A program made the translations under genes and the position numbers. This document shows positions 12,076-24,920 of a DNA stretch of 64,000 nucleotides, piece by piece; the first letter of the stretch is position 1, and each line of letters opens with the position of its first letter. The stretch covers positions 50,481,831 through 50,545,830 of the forward strand of contig CM017558.1 of assembly GCA_007844125.1 (NCBI GenBank). The letters run 5' to 3'. The notes beneath the pieces are model-generated. The model worked only from the letters and a program-made list of their open reading frames with translations, was not told the DNA's origin and ran no database searches. The stretch comes from Sinonovacula constricta. Taxonomy: Eukaryota; Mollusca; Bivalvia; Cardiida; Solecurtidae.

Positions 12076-13953
12076 AATGTGAATTTAAATGTTAAGTTAT
12101 TTTCTCGGAATGAAGGCATAAAGAGAAATTGTTAAGTGATTGCATTTCATGAAGGTTTAATGGATTTCCAGAGGTTTTTATTTATTTTAAGCATGAATAT
12201 AAATATAAATATTTAGCTAAATTAAAAATTGTAAGAAGAAATAACTATTAATTAAATTCAAATGCTGAAAAAAATTTGAACATATATATATATATATATG
12301 CACTAATATCACGAGGATAACAATTCTCAAGATGGAACATTAGTGAACATTTGGTAAGATATAAATCTACGTAAACTCTCCTGACAACATCAATCTCAAT
12401 CATAAAGCTCATAAGGTTTATACTTTTATCAGTGTCAACAAATTAAACAAATCTCCTGGACTTTCTTTCTAAATTATGAATCATTTTCAAGCAATTAGCT
12501 GAGTGGGGTATAATTCAAAGCTTCCAGAAGCATGCTCCCTGTTTGTCCATTAGCTCAAATTATTATGCAGTTGAAATCTAGGATAATGCCATGTTGTTTA
12601 AGGGTAGTTGTCTAAGGGGCACTTTTGCTCAAGTTAGGGATGCTAATGCAAGGTTAGCCGAGATGAAAATTAAAATGGCCTGCATTGGTAGAAAATTACC
12701 CATTGTATCACTATACGTACATAAACCAATAATGCACCACTTAACAAATGGTATGTCCACATTTTGTGTACGATAGTCTAACATTCAGCATGTATTTAAC
12801 TTCTTTGGATTGTAAGAAGTAAAGTTTGTAGTAGACTTGTCATTTTTCCTTTTTGCCTTAATTAAGTAAATTTAAAAGACATAAATATTTAACAAAGACT
12901 TTTGACTGCTTTTTAATCGTCCTTAAAACAATAAGAATTAACAAATATAACTGTATGGTTTATATTGTGTTTTATGATTTATAAAAGTGGCTACCTTATT
13001 ACCATAGTTAGTAACCAGTATTTAAACAGTGTAAAATACGTTCTTGTCAGAATTGTATAGTTGTGGCATATTGCTTTGTAACAGCTTAATTATCTTTCAA
13101 AAATAACTGATAATTAAATTGTGCAAATAAAAATTTTGATTACTAGCAATATTCTTTAAGAGTAACAAACTAAACGTTGTAAAAAATTGCTACAGATCTT
13201 TTCTAATTAGATGGGCATTCTGGAACATAAAACTGTACAATGCTGACTAACCATGTCTCACTAAGTACCTTTACAAGGTTGTTGTTTGATTTGTACCAGT
13301 TACAGCATCCTGGTTGTGTCAACAAAGGTACAGCTATTTTAAGAGAAAGAAGATATGTAGTGACATTTTACTATATTTAATTTAGTGTAATTACTTTCAA
13401 CTTTAATTAAATAAAGTCTGCTAAATTGGTCTTCGCGCCTTTTTATACCATGTGACTGTGGTATGAACAACGCTTGTCAGTCCACCACCAGTCGTCAACC
13501 TGTAAAGATCATTCCTTTTGGTTTGCTTTTGGTTTGTTTGAATTGTTGTTTGAGTTGTGTTTTCCATGCTTAGCTTTTGAATTGTCTTCTTATTGTATTG
13601 ATATTTAAAATTGTATATTCAATAAGAACATTAAAAAGACAATAGCGACATACAGACTTCTATTTATGAAAAGTTATTGCACATTAATAAAATAACATGT
13701 TTTTACAGAACTGTCAATTTACAGCCAAACCGAAGCGCAGTAAGTTGTTTGAGAGTCATAGGACCTATAGTCCTTGTAAGTATTGATTTAACTTGTAGCG
13801 TTGTATTTGTAGTGTTTGCTTGTAAAGAATATTTTAGTTAAACATCAATTAGGCAGTTATTTTCTTGTTGTTAAATTTATACAATTGTTACTAGTAATTG
13901 CACATCATTTTAATATGGTTGAGAAGCAATTAGGGATTACAAATACAACATCA
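12076..13953. other. AT-rich noncoding DNA with a TA microsatellite
   Basis: A (TA)n tract lies at 12282-12299. The 61-codon open frame at 12591-12776 has no recognisable domain. Nothing else is supported. Confidence 0.5.
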
Positions 13954-14041
13954 GCCCACTAAGCTCAGTTGGTAAAGGGTTTGCCTCTCAATGCTGAGGC
14001 TTCCAGGTTCGATCCCCGGTCAGGTCATGTTTTTTTTTTTT
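13954..14041 (+). repeat. tRNA-like sequence with pol III terminator
   Basis: A 74-base segment has a box A-like aagctcagttggtaaagg, an anticodon-arm-like gcctc/gaggc stem and a box B ggttcgatcccc, followed by a run of 13 T that would terminate RNA polymerase III. The acceptor ends do not pair, the putative anticodon loop has 8 bases and the T-stem has a mismatch. I therefore read it as a SINE head or tRNA pseudogene rather than a functional tRNA. Confidence 0.6.
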
Positions 14042-16186
14042 GTTCATAGTTATAATTGTTATTTACTATGTTTGCATAGTTATATGGTGTGTGATAATGT
14101 GTAATTACAGATAATTCATACATAAACAATATTAACAATGTAATATAATAATGCATGTTTGATATCTTGTATTTCGTCAGCAGTAATCATGTTATGTGTG
14201 AATACAGATGTAAACAAAGAAACTCATTGGGTCCCCAAGAAAAGTTACAGAGGCCAGACATGTTCTAGTTAGGAACATCATACATCAGCCTGAACTCAGT
14301 CTAACAGGATGACTGACTAAGGAGGCCTAGGTCCGCAACTGTAACATCTAGGCTACTGATGCTGCACATCATAAGTTAACACTACAAAGATGTTCATTTC
14401 TTTTTTCTCTTCAAGCTATTTCTCTCAAAAATTCTTAATTTTGCCTCCTGTGACAAGGCAGACTTTATGTCTATTATAAAATGTCTTTGGTAAATACAGC
14501 TAAGCCTGAGCAGCTATTAAAAGCCATTTTATTACATCAGATTATCCTGCCAGGTTATAGAAACTCTGACATTGGATTTATGACCCACAAAAAGGGGCAA
14601 TAACTGTCCATTCCGGGATTATCTCCTTTCTCTCCCACTGAGATATAAGGTTTACATGAGTTTTTTTAAATATTTTACTTTCATATGCATGTTACAAGAA
14701 TTTAAATGATTTTATGCCATAAATTCAGGTGTGCATATACCAGTGTATTTTCTTACTGGTTATGGTAGGAAGACACTGTTAAATGTAAGCTATACCAATC
14801 TATGATCATATAACAGCGTATATCATACAGATAAAATAGGATGTCTAAATTGGCCATCTTTAAGGGAGAAAAGAAGCTTGACAAAGAAAAATTGACAACG
14901 GCCAAAAAAACATTCAAATAACATTTTTTTTTTAAATCACAACTTCATCTAGAGGCAAACTCAGAGTCTCCAGTCAGTGTCTCCTGTCAACCACCACTGT
15001 TTGAGCATGGACAACAAGGATTTAATTGATTCACATAAAACAACAGCAACATAATTAACTGAATAATTCATGATGATCATGATAGTAAAAATTTTAATTG
15101 CGGCATGAGACAGCGTGAAGTGTCTCACACCACTAGTGCTACTGCTCCACTTGACACGACAATAGCCGATCATAAGGATTGTTGGGGAAACTTCATCTTA
15201 ACCTTTATTTTGCTTCAGCTGTTTATCACCAAAACAAAATCAAAAGATATATGTGCACAACTACAATATTAAGACATTGCTAGAGCTGCAAATTATGCAG
15301 ATTAGTGGGAGCTGACTGATCCTGACCTACACTTTCTGGCAAATTTGTGCTGAACAATCTATGAATTAATAACTGTTCATGAAGATGCCTGCTGATTGTT
15401 TAGAAATGGTGTATCTTCATGCAGCAGATGCCAATGTTCCTCTGTTCCCTCTCGTGTTAAATATTAAAAGTCCTGCTTTATGATAAGCGAGGATGGTATA
15501 CTAGCAACAGTTAATTGCTAAAATTGACATAATTGTTCATACATATATATGTGACTGACTCATACAGACGACAAGACCAAAACTTTCATCAAATTTCCAT
15601 GTCGAAGTGTATAAGTTTGATTGTATTTTGTTGTATAGTTTGAGTATAAATATATTTTATTCTGTCCAATCAGGTATCTTTTGAAATAACCTCAGATTCA
15701 ATGATAAATACTGAGGTAGACAGATAGATAACGTTTATTTTGAGTTGGCAAGATTTCAACAAGTAGCATAATCTCTAACAAGCTTTTACAACTAACTTGC
15801 ATGGTCATCATGGGTATAAGTAAACGAACACTAAAATATGACAAGGTTCTATGAGCATTGAATTTTAAAGTGACAACAACAGCAAAACAAATCAATACAC
15901 ACAAAAAGACATGAAGTACAATGAATATAATAACTGACATGTTTGTGTCTCATGTACAAGGTTCCACAGTAAAATACAGGTTATCACACATAATGTCCAT
16001 GTCAGCAGCTTTGACCTAATTCTAGGGTAATATATTCCATCTCCTACGAAGCATAATTTGTTCTCATTCTGTTAAATATTCATAAACCAAAAAGAGCACA
16101 AAGAAATTACTTGCTCATTAAAGACATTCATTGATACTCAAATATTCTTTGAGATGAATAAATAAAATATAGGCACATGAAACTCA
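14042..16186. other. Noncoding DNA with MITE fragments
   Basis: No exon recognised. Bases 15280-15400 contain gtgggagctgactgatcctg and neighbouring blocks of the foldback family. The open frames at 14961-15173 and 15698-15940 (minus) have no domain or splice support. Confidence 0.5.
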
Positions 16187-16350
16187 GGGCATAGGTTAGA
16201 TCGACAGGTAGAAGATCATTATGGGGGCACATGCCAGAATGAATGATAAAATGCTAGTCACAAACTGATAAGTCACAGGCAAATAGTAAAGATCCTGATC
16301 ACCCAAGCTCCTATTAGGAGTTATTTGATAAGGATCTACATTATCTATGG
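16187..16350. repeat. Diverged foldback MITE copy
   Basis: Blocks agatcctgatca, agctcctattaggag and aaggatctacatt match the core of the dispersed palindromic family, with extra sequence to the left. Confidence 0.5.
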
Positions 16351-16403
16351 CATAGTGATTTAACATATTGTTACCTTGGTATGAAGTTTGCAGCAAAATT
16401 ATT

Positions 16404-17205
16404 AAACAAGAGGGCCATGATGGACTTTAATGGCTCACCTGAAGACATGGTTTTAGTAGGCTTATATGTGGCATCATGTAATTATGAGTTATTTACTTAG
16501 AAATCTTTGGTGAAAATTGGGTGATAAGTGTGGGCTCTAGGGTGACCACAACATTCTAGGACACAACAAACCTAGAATTTGACATAGAGACCTATTTTTA
16601 GACTCTATGTGACCCAGTTACGAACTCTGATATTTCATGCAGGCAAATATTTTGGTCTAGTAAGGATTGGACCACAAATGTGGACTCCAGCAACTCACAA
16701 GGTCTGTCTAAGACTTAACCTAGTGACCTACTTTTTGACCCATGTGAACCAGTAAAAACTCATCCAAGATTCAATGCAGGCAAATATTCTGGCCAAGTTT
16801 AATGCAGATTGGTCCATACATGTTAACAAGGTTTTTCTAAGATTTGATCCAGTGACCTAGTTTTGTACCCTACGTGACCCAGTTACAAACTCATCCAAGA
16901 TTCCATGCAGGCAAACATTCTGGTCAAGTGTAGTGAAGATTGGACAATAACTCTAGGTTTTTCTAAGATTTGACCTAGTGGCATAGGTTTTGAACTCACA
17001 TAACCCATTTAAGAATTCATCGATTTTTTGCAGACAAACATTCTGACCAGGTTTGGTGAAGATTGGATATAAACTGTAGCCTCAAGTGCACATTTCTATT
17101 TTACAAGCATATTGTTGACGCTGCAAGGAACATGATGCATGACAGATGATGGACGAACGGGTATCAGAAAAGCTCACTTTTAGCTTGTGCTTAGGTGAGC
17201 TAAAA
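16404..17205. repeat. Dispersed element with ~130-bp internal repeats and inverted ends
   Basis: The left end has gagggccatgatgg and ggctcacctga; the right end has ttaggtgagcta, so the ends carry an inverted match around tcacct/aggtga. Inside, a unit with gtgacccagttac, tccatgcaggcaaa, cattctgg and gaagattgga recurs at about 16610, 16742, 16874 and 17001 (spacing 127-132). The layout resembles a repeat I associate with bivalve genomes (from memory, not searched). A TA microsatellite at 17204-17224 follows. Confidence 0.75.
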
Positions 17206-17489
17206 TATATATATATATATATATACATGCATGTACAAGGTATGTAGAAGGCTAAGGATGAAAAGATTCCATGCCATGGAAATATGACATAAATACATGC
17301 GCTATCAATATAAAAGGACATTACATGATTGGTAATGGTTAATTAACCCTTGGTACGTTCAAGACATCCTAAAGATATGATAGCATAAAAATAAAACAGT
17401 GATAAAAGCCTGCCCTGTCTAAAGGTAGCATTAAACTAAAATGCATTCTAAACTATTAGGCAAAAGGACATAAGTTCAAACCTCAGCTA

Positions 17490-17763
17490 CAGGAACAGGT
17501 TGCACAATTGGTGGAGTGTCTGCTCAAGGTACAGGGGGCCCTGGGTTCGATCCTGGGCTGCGACATACAAAAGTCATAAAAATGGTAAAGGTACTTCCTT
17601 GACTGGCTGGCCCAGTGTCAGGATAATGTGACTGGGTATGGTATCATTCCAGGTGTTTACATCAGCAGTGAAGGCAGCTCTATATGCTTCAAGTGAACAC
17701 CATTTCTGAATAACAGAAATACTGTTGGTGAGATGATAGATGTAATAAACAAAACAAACAATT
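17490..17763 (+). mobile_element. tRNA-derived SINE with 12-bp target duplication
   Basis: The direct repeat aaacctcagcta flanks it at 17478-17489 and 17764-17775. The head has box A-like sequence (cacaattggtggagtgtc) and a box B ggttcgatcctgg near 17541. The body includes gtcaggataatgtgactggg and ends with aataaacaaaacaaacaa. It is the same family as 49721-50036 and more worn than the 11080 copy. Confidence 0.9.
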
Positions 17764-17841
17764 AAACCTCAGCTAGGACATAAAAGATCAGGCACATAAA
17801 TGATAACCCTTGCTATGCTTGAAACTTCATGAAAAGGTAGG

Positions 17842-17953
17842 AGTTGCAAGTTCTGTAGATCCTGATCAGTCAGATCCTAGCTAGTCATGATCTGCATCTA
17901 TGTTATTTGCATAAGCCTGATATCAATTCATGCATAGCAGGCCAAAAGTTAAC
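17842..17953. repeat. Foldback MITE copy
   Basis: Contains gtagatcctgatcagtcag, atgatctgcatctatgttat, then ctgatatcaattcatgca and tagcaggcc. The right end is the inverted counterpart of the left end of the 18852 copy. Confidence 0.7.
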
Positions 17954-18325
17954 TACGGATTACAGTTTGGTTAAGGGGATAAATTCAGAAGAAAATATAT
18001 CGCATCAAACTACAAATGTTCTATAACACAGAAGTGTATCAAGAAAGCTTTTTCCAGATCGCTTTTTCATTTAACTTGTATTAAATGTTGGCACCATTTG
18101 CTTTTTTCCCTTAAATCTTAAAAATTTGTTTGGTATTTTTAATAAGAAACATTATGCTGTTTAGGAAGAAAATTATCTTAAGTAATTTAATATTTATTTT
18201 ATAAGTCACCTTCAAAAGACCACCTTCAAATATGTAGATTCAAACTCTTTGCTGTTGTTTTTAATACATCATAATGACACAAATATGGTCATTATTGCAC
18301 ATCCAGTTTTTCTGATGAGGAAAGA

Positions 18326-18522
18326 TATCAGACAAATATCTGGGAAGAACCACCAGTACACCACAAGTAGTTGGGAAACCCGTCCTGAAAGTAAGCTGAA
18401 AGGCCATCCCAAAATAAAGGTTCTTGCCCCATCTAGGACTCAAGCCCAGGTCATGAGGCAGTATGGAGTCAGAGGAGTTACAAGGTGACAACTCTACCTA
18501 CACAGCAATGGTCACCCTCAAA
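18326..18522 (-). mobile_element. SINE family 2 copy
   Basis: Reads as a tRNA-derived element on the minus strand: the head is at the right (rc of acaactctacctacacagca as box A region, rc of aggactcaagcc as box B). The body shares gaagaaccaccagtacacca-type sequence with copies at 19965, 28505 and 54100. Confidence 0.7.
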
Positions 18523-18851
18523 ATAATTCTTTTTCAAACTCTCTTTGATTGGAGATAAAAAGCAAGGTTGAGATATTTCCTGTTGAACAGACTTTAAAAT
18601 ACACAAAAATCAGACTGCTCAATCAAGGATGCCCCTGTATTGAACTTTTATAACTAATCTATTTTTAAAAGGCATAATTACTAAGCACCCATTAACTCTC
18701 CACCATTTTGTACCTTCAACATGAAGAAGACACATAGCATCAGAAATACAAAATAGGTAACTTAAGCCTGTGTCACTGGTTTTATTTCCTCTCATCTTCA
18801 GGATAATTTAAGCCTGTGGGATCAGTCTCATTAATCATTTATTTATTAACT

Positions 18852-18965
18852 CTTAACCTGCTAAGCATGAATTGATCAGACCAAAGCAAAAAATGTAAAT
18901 CCAGACTAGAATGCTCCCACAGGTATCTGTCTGATCACAATCTGCACTTTTTGCTGTTGCTGAGA
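18852..18965. repeat. Foldback MITE, best full copy
   Basis: Begins cttaacctgctaagcatgaa, continues ttgatcagac, then a core with tgtaaatccagac and ctcccacaggtatctgtctg, then gatcacaatctgcacttttt. The left end (cctgctaagca...aattgatcaga) is the reverse complement of the right end seen in the 32966 copy (tctgattaatttgtgcttag, cagg). The family is thus a ~110-120 bp palindrome that could fold into a hairpin. Confidence 0.75.
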
Positions 18966-19664
18966 AAGACTTTAAGTCACTTCCAGAACATGATGCTATA
19001 TTTGTACATGAAAATGTTATCAAATAATTATATCTAAGATTAATGATGTAACAAACAGATATAGCAGCACAAGGGGTAACCACCCACATTAGTTTTTGCT
19101 TTCCCAAACAAAACAAGGGCAGGGCAAAAAAATGGCCAAATAATGGAGTGATCAGACAACTGACATAAATACCCAGCACCAGCTTCCTTTTGTTAACATT
19201 GGGATTAAAGACTAGGAAGGAAATGCTTTGTATTACCCAATAAACAATGTTAGTGTTCCTCTAGAAACAGATTCATCACCCTGTCAAACAATACTTTGAA
19301 CATGCCTCTTAACGGCTGTAAATTATTTAGATGATTTACACGCATTCAAAGACAATTTCCCCCCTAAATCAATCATTATGTGTGAAGAATGGCAGGTATT
19401 ATGATAGTATGATACCTCCCAACTTTAAATTAACCTCCATAAATTTACTTTACAGTGAAAGATTTTTTAATTCATTTGATTCTGTCAGAGTCTTTATTAC
19501 ATTTTTAAAACATTATGGTATAATAAGCACATGGCAAAGTTTGGATTGTAAATTAGGAGAAGGGTCCTCTAACAAATATATCAAGACATCATTGTCTTTT
19601 TAAAGTTTTAAAGATTATTTTAAGCATCATTTCTTCCTTTATTTTGTCTTCAATGATATGAATG

Positions 19665-19935
19665 TTGTGAGCAGCTGCTTGGCTAAGCACTAGATTGGTG
19701 TGACCATATTCCAAACAGCCTCGTATGTGGGTTCGAGTGCCAGTCGCCACAGAAATATTCACTGGTGAAGACTGGCAGGTGACCATCAATGGTGGTTCTA
19801 CACTAGGCACTAGACTAGTGTGGTCTTCTTCTAATTCTAACCATTTCAGTCCATATCAGAATGTCACCAGTGTGATTTGGCTCTTAGCACACAATGTTTA
19901 TTCATGGGCAACCAGGACCATTTACTCTATATGCA
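19665..19935 (+). mobile_element. Worn tRNA-derived SINE
   Basis: Contains gcttggctaagcac, a box B-like gggttcgagtgcc near 19730, then gaagactggcaggtgaccat and tggtggttctac resembling SINE family 2. Boundaries are uncertain; the two overlapping open frames here are not genes. Confidence 0.55.
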
Positions 19936-19964
19936 CAATGCCAACACGCTATGGATCGTTCTAT

Positions 19965-20192
19965 TTTTTGTTTTTATGATACATCGCAGCAACCACTTAT
20001 GATTATTATAGTAATGATGTAAGACCCCAGACAAATGTCTTGGTAGAACCACTGGTGCATGGCAGGTCAGCTGGAAGACCTTTACACATTAAGTCCTTTG
20101 CCCTAAACAGGACTCGAACCCAAGCAGTGGGAGGCTTAAAGCAGTCAGAGGAGAATAAATTGGCGACTCTACCACTATACCATGGACACCCC
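19965..20192 (-). mobile_element. SINE family 2 copy
   Basis: The minus-strand head at the right end includes rc of gcgactctaccactatacca (box A) and rc of ggactcgaaccc (box B). The left part holds gaccccagacaaatgtcttg and a 3' tail region containing tcgcagcaaccac. Another copy of the same family in plus orientation starts about 130 bp to the right, giving an inverted pair. Confidence 0.8.
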
Positions 20193-20320
20193 TACCAAGG
20201 ATCAGAGTCTTCCAAAACTATTTAAATAAGAATAAGAAAAAAAGGAAGGTACCACAATGAGTATTATTTTGTTGATGTGACTTAGATTTCAAATCAAATG
20301 AAACAAGCAGCTGTAATGAA

Positions 20321-20580
20321 GTGCCTGCACATGTACCCAAGTGGTAGAGTCACAGGCTTATAACTCCTCTGTCTCAGATAGCCTCTCAATGTGGGGGTTC
20401 AAGTCCCAGTCTAGGCAGAAGACTTAATGTGAGAAGGCCTTACAGCTGACCTGCAGTGTGCCAATGGATTTACCAAGAAAATTGTCCGGGGTCTTCTCCA
20501 AAATAGATGGATGTCACTATAATGACTATAATTGTGTTGCTGCAATCAATTTCTTCAAACAAATAACAAAAAATCAAATA
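20321..20580 (+). mobile_element. SINE family 2 copy, inverted partner of 19965-20192
   Basis: The head contains acccaagtggtagagtcac (box A) and gggggttcaagtccc (box B). The body contains ttacagctgacctgcagtg and gtccggggtcttctcc, the complement of the gaccccagac block in the minus-strand copies. The tail includes tgtgttgctgcaatcaat. Confidence 0.78.
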
Positions 20581-21751
20581 GCTGTATTTTAAAAGACTTC
20601 TGGAAAATTTCAAGTAATAATGAGAATCACTTAGTGTCTATCTATTTAAATTTCAAACAAAAATGTCAAAATAATCACCGCAAAACTTTTCTGATCACGT
20701 GCCATAATGTCTGGTTCTGCAATGTTATAGTAATCTTCTGGTAATTGTGATCATAGTTGTATTTATACAACAGCTCTATTTACCATTAGCTGTTTCCTAC
20801 AATCACACTTTACATCTAGTTTGCCACATCATACATCAATTAAAGGACCCCTTATGGAATTGTTCATTATAGTAAGTTTATAAACTGACAAATTCAAAGA
20901 AAAAGAAATCATTAAAAATGAAATACTTTTCAAGTTAAGTTTATGAATGAATGAATGCAAGAAAAAATTCAAAACTCATTATTTTTTATTGAAAAACCAA
21001 CAACACTACTATTCAGAGTGTTATGAAAATGTTCAGAACTTTGTGTGACAGACCAGGCACATAAAGTTATAATTCTATGACAGCCATGTTCATAACTAAA
21101 GGAGATGAGACTTGATGAGTCCTCATCTCAAGGGAGGGCTCTCTATTCCCATGGTGAATTATTGATCAAGATTCACGCCCAACCATGTGAACAAAACGCT
21201 ACCCAAAACTGCAGAATAATGAAGCCCAGTTGCAGACAGAAAAATTAAAAATGACAAATATTTTAATAAAAGAAGGAAAAAAAGAAAACAGATCTATTTC
21301 TGACGCTAAACTTTTCCAGAAGCCATAGCATGAGTCTTTGGTGAAGATAAAAAAAAAAAAAAAAAAATTCAGAGATTTTTATTATCAATTCTCAAAACAC
21401 AAATAACTTCAGCCATTCTATTTCATGATATTATTTTTCTTGATTAGTCCCTATTTAAGCAAAAGGACAAAAATATAAAGAAGATATATTATTTAACTTG
21501 TATCATAGATATGAACGAAATCAAATGTTTATAAAAAAGAAAAAAATAAAGAAAAATGTGTGAAAATATGAAATTGGTTAAGTACATCCATGTGAAAGGA
21601 AACATTCACTACAGAATTATGAGCATGTAAGGATGTACTGAAAATGTACGTACAGGTAACAGATTAAAGTAAAGCAACCTTAATAGTCTTAATAGCCTAT
21701 ATATTTCAGAATGCAGTTTACCAAATTTTTAGAAAGCATTCCATAAAAAAT
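20581..21751. other. Noncoding DNA
   Basis: No exon or element recognised. An A-run of about 19 bases is at 21349-21367. Confidence 0.5.
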
Positions 21752-24416
21752 GCATCACACTCCAGCACATCGCCAATAACTAGACAGACACACTCCAGCA
21801 CATCGCCAATAACTAGACAGACAAACTCCAGCACATCGCCAATAACTAGACAGACACACTCCAGCACATCGCCAATAACTAGACAGACACACTCCAGCAC
21901 ATCGCCAATAACTAGACAACACACTCCAGCACATCGCCAATAACTAGACAGACACACTCCAGCACATCGCCAATAACTTAGACAGACACACTCCAGCCCA
22001 TTGTCAATAACTAGACAGACACACTCCAGCACATTGCCAATAACTAGACAGACACACTCCAGCACATCGCCAATAACTAGACAGACACACTCCAGCACAT
22101 CGCCAATAACTAGACAGACACACTCCAGCCCATTGTCAATAACTAGACAGACACACTCCAGCACATTGCCAATAACTAGACAGACACACTCCAGCACATC
22201 GCCAATAACTTAGACAGACACACTCCAGCCCATTGTCAATAACTAGACAGACACACTCCAGCACATCGCCAATAACTAGACAGACACACTCCAGCCCATT
22301 GTCAATAACTAGACAGACACACTCCAGCACATCGCCAATAACTAGACAGACACACTCCAGCACATCGTCAAAAACTAGACAGACACACTCCAGCACATCG
22401 CCAATAACTAGACAGACACACTCCAGCACATCGCCAATAACTAGACAGACACACTCCAGCACATCGCCAATAACTAGACAGACACACTCCAGCACATCGC
22501 CAAAAACTAGACAGACACACTCCAGCACATCGCCAATAACTAGACAGACACACTCCAGCACATCGCCAATAACTAGACAGACACACTCCAGCACATCGCC
22601 AATAAGTAGACAGACACTCTCCAGCACATCGCCAAAAACTAGACAGACACACTCCAGCACATCGCCAATAACTAGACAGACACATTCCAGCACATCGCCA
22701 AAAACTAGACAGACACACTCCAGCACATCGCCAATAACTAGACAGACACACTCCAGCACATCGCCAAAAACTAGACAGACACACTCCAGCACATCGCCAA
22801 TAACTAGACAGACACATTCCAGCACATCGCCAAAAACTAGACAGACACACTCCAGCATATCGCCAATAACTAGACAGACACACTCCAGCCCATCGCCAAT
22901 AACTAGACAGACACACTCCAGCACATCGCGAAAAACTAGACAGACACACTCCAGCACATCGCCAATAACTAGACAGACACACTCCAGCACATCGCCAATA
23001 ACTAGACAGACACGCTCCAGCACATCGCCAATAACTAGACAGACACACTCCAGCACATCGCCAATAACTAGACAGACACACTCCAGCACATCGCCAATAA
23101 CTAGACAGACACACTCCAGCACATCGCCAATAACTAGACAGACACTCCAGCACACCACCAATAACTAGACAGACACACTCCAGCACATCGCCAATAACTA
23201 GACAGACACTCCAGCACACCACCAATAACTAGACAGACACACTCCAGCACATCGCCAATAACTAGACAGACACACTCCAGCACATCGCCAATAACTAGAC
23301 AGACACTCCAGCACATCGCCAATAACTAGACAGACACACTCCAGCACATCGCCAATAACTAGACAGACACTCCAGCACACCACCAATAACTAGACAGACA
23401 CACTCCAGCACATTGCCAATAACTAGACAGACACACTCCAGCACATTGCCAATAACTAGACAGACACACTCCAGCACATCGCCAATAAACTAGACAGACA
23501 CACTCCAGCACATCGCCAGTAACTAGACAGACACACTCCAGCACATCGCCAATAACTAGACAGACACACTCCAGCACATCGCCAGTAACTAGACAGACAC
23601 ACACCAGCACATCACCAATACCAAGACAGACACACTCCAGCACATCGCCAATAACTAGACAGACACACTCCAGCACATCGCCAATAACTAGACAGACACA
23701 CTCCAGCACATCGCCAATAACTAGACAGACACACTCCAGCACACCACCAATAACTAGACAGACACACTCCAGCACACCACCAATAACTAGACAGACACTC
23801 CAGCACACCACCAATAACTAGACAGACACACTCCAGCACATTGCCAATAACTAGACAGACACACTCCAGCACATTGCCAATAACTAGACAGACACACTCC
23901 AGCACATCGCCAATAAACTAGACAGACACACTCCAGCACATCGCCAGTAACTAGACAGACACACTCCAGCACATCGCCAATAACTAGACAGACACACTCC
24001 AGCACATCGCCAGTAACTAGACAGACACACACCAGCACATCACCAATACCAAGACAGACACACTCCAGCACATCGCCAATAACTAGACAGACACACTCCA
24101 GCACATCGCCAATAACTAGACAGACACACTCCAGCACATCGCCAATAACTAGACAGACACACTCCAGCACACCACCAATAACTAGACAGACACACTCCAG
24201 CACACCACCAATAACTAGACAGACACTCCAGCACATCACCAATAACTAGACAGACACACTCCAGCACATTGCCAATAACTAGACAGACACACTCCAGCAC
24301 ATCGCCAATAACTAGACAGACACACTCAAGCACACCACCAATAACTAGACAGACACACTCCAGCACATCACCAATAACTAGACAGACACACTCCAGCACA
24401 TCGCCAATAACTAGAC
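21752..24416. repeat. 33-bp minisatellite, about 81 copies, with 428-bp higher-order duplication
   Basis: Unit is actagacagacacactccag then cacatcgccaata; period 33. Variants (cattgcc, caccacc, ccattgtc, catcgccaaaaac, and a unit 2 bp shorter reading agacagacactccag) appear in ordered blocks. A one-base insertion (gccaataaactag) at 23481 and 23909 and a caataccaagac variant at 23615 and 24043 both recur at 428 bp, so about 23386-23813 was duplicated. Since 33 is divisible by 3, long frames are open on both strands (TRQTHSSTSPI plus, ECVCLVIGDVL minus). Confidence 0.96.
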
Positions 24417-24920
24417 GGGTGTTTCTTGCAACACTTGTGTTCCTGCATGTGGCAAAGAAAGGATAATATTTTGTTTAACAAATCACTGAAGGGAAAATAT
24501 GACTTCTATCCTTTACACATCCTTCTACACAGTCATCATTCATTACTCTTACATATACCCCTGCAACAGGATCAGAGCCATGAAGTTTTGGTTTATATAA
24601 TGTTCACTTGTTTAAATTAAAGATATTTCAATATGGTCTGAAAACTATAGATAACTTGAATAATTAAGCAATAACTATGGAATTATTTTCATACTTTTAA
24701 TACAGTGCAAATTAGTAGACAATAGTAAACAATGACAAAATGAATTACTTACTTACATCATTTAATTTTATAATATTCAAATAATTCATTGTTACCCCAT
24801 TTATATTTAACAAGCTTAGTGTGTATACTATTTAAAACTTGTATTTTCAAACTCCTAACCTAAGTTTAACCGGGTGTCATATTGATTAACTTGGCCTGCA
24901 GAAGCATGAGTAGACAATGT
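24417..24920. other. Spacer between two minisatellites
   Basis: About 500 bp of AT-rich sequence separates the 33-bp and 39-bp arrays. No exon, SINE or MITE recognised. Confidence 0.5.

Noticed and set aside
13954..14027. Functional tRNA gene
   Set aside because: Acceptor ends do not pair, the anticodon loop has 8 bases and the T-stem has a mismatch; called tRNA-like only.
21718..24466. Long open frames on both strands as Cys-rich or Ser/Thr-rich repeat proteins
   Set aside because: They arise because the 33-bp unit has no stop in several frames. Both strands are open at once and frames break wherever a unit is 1-2 bp off.
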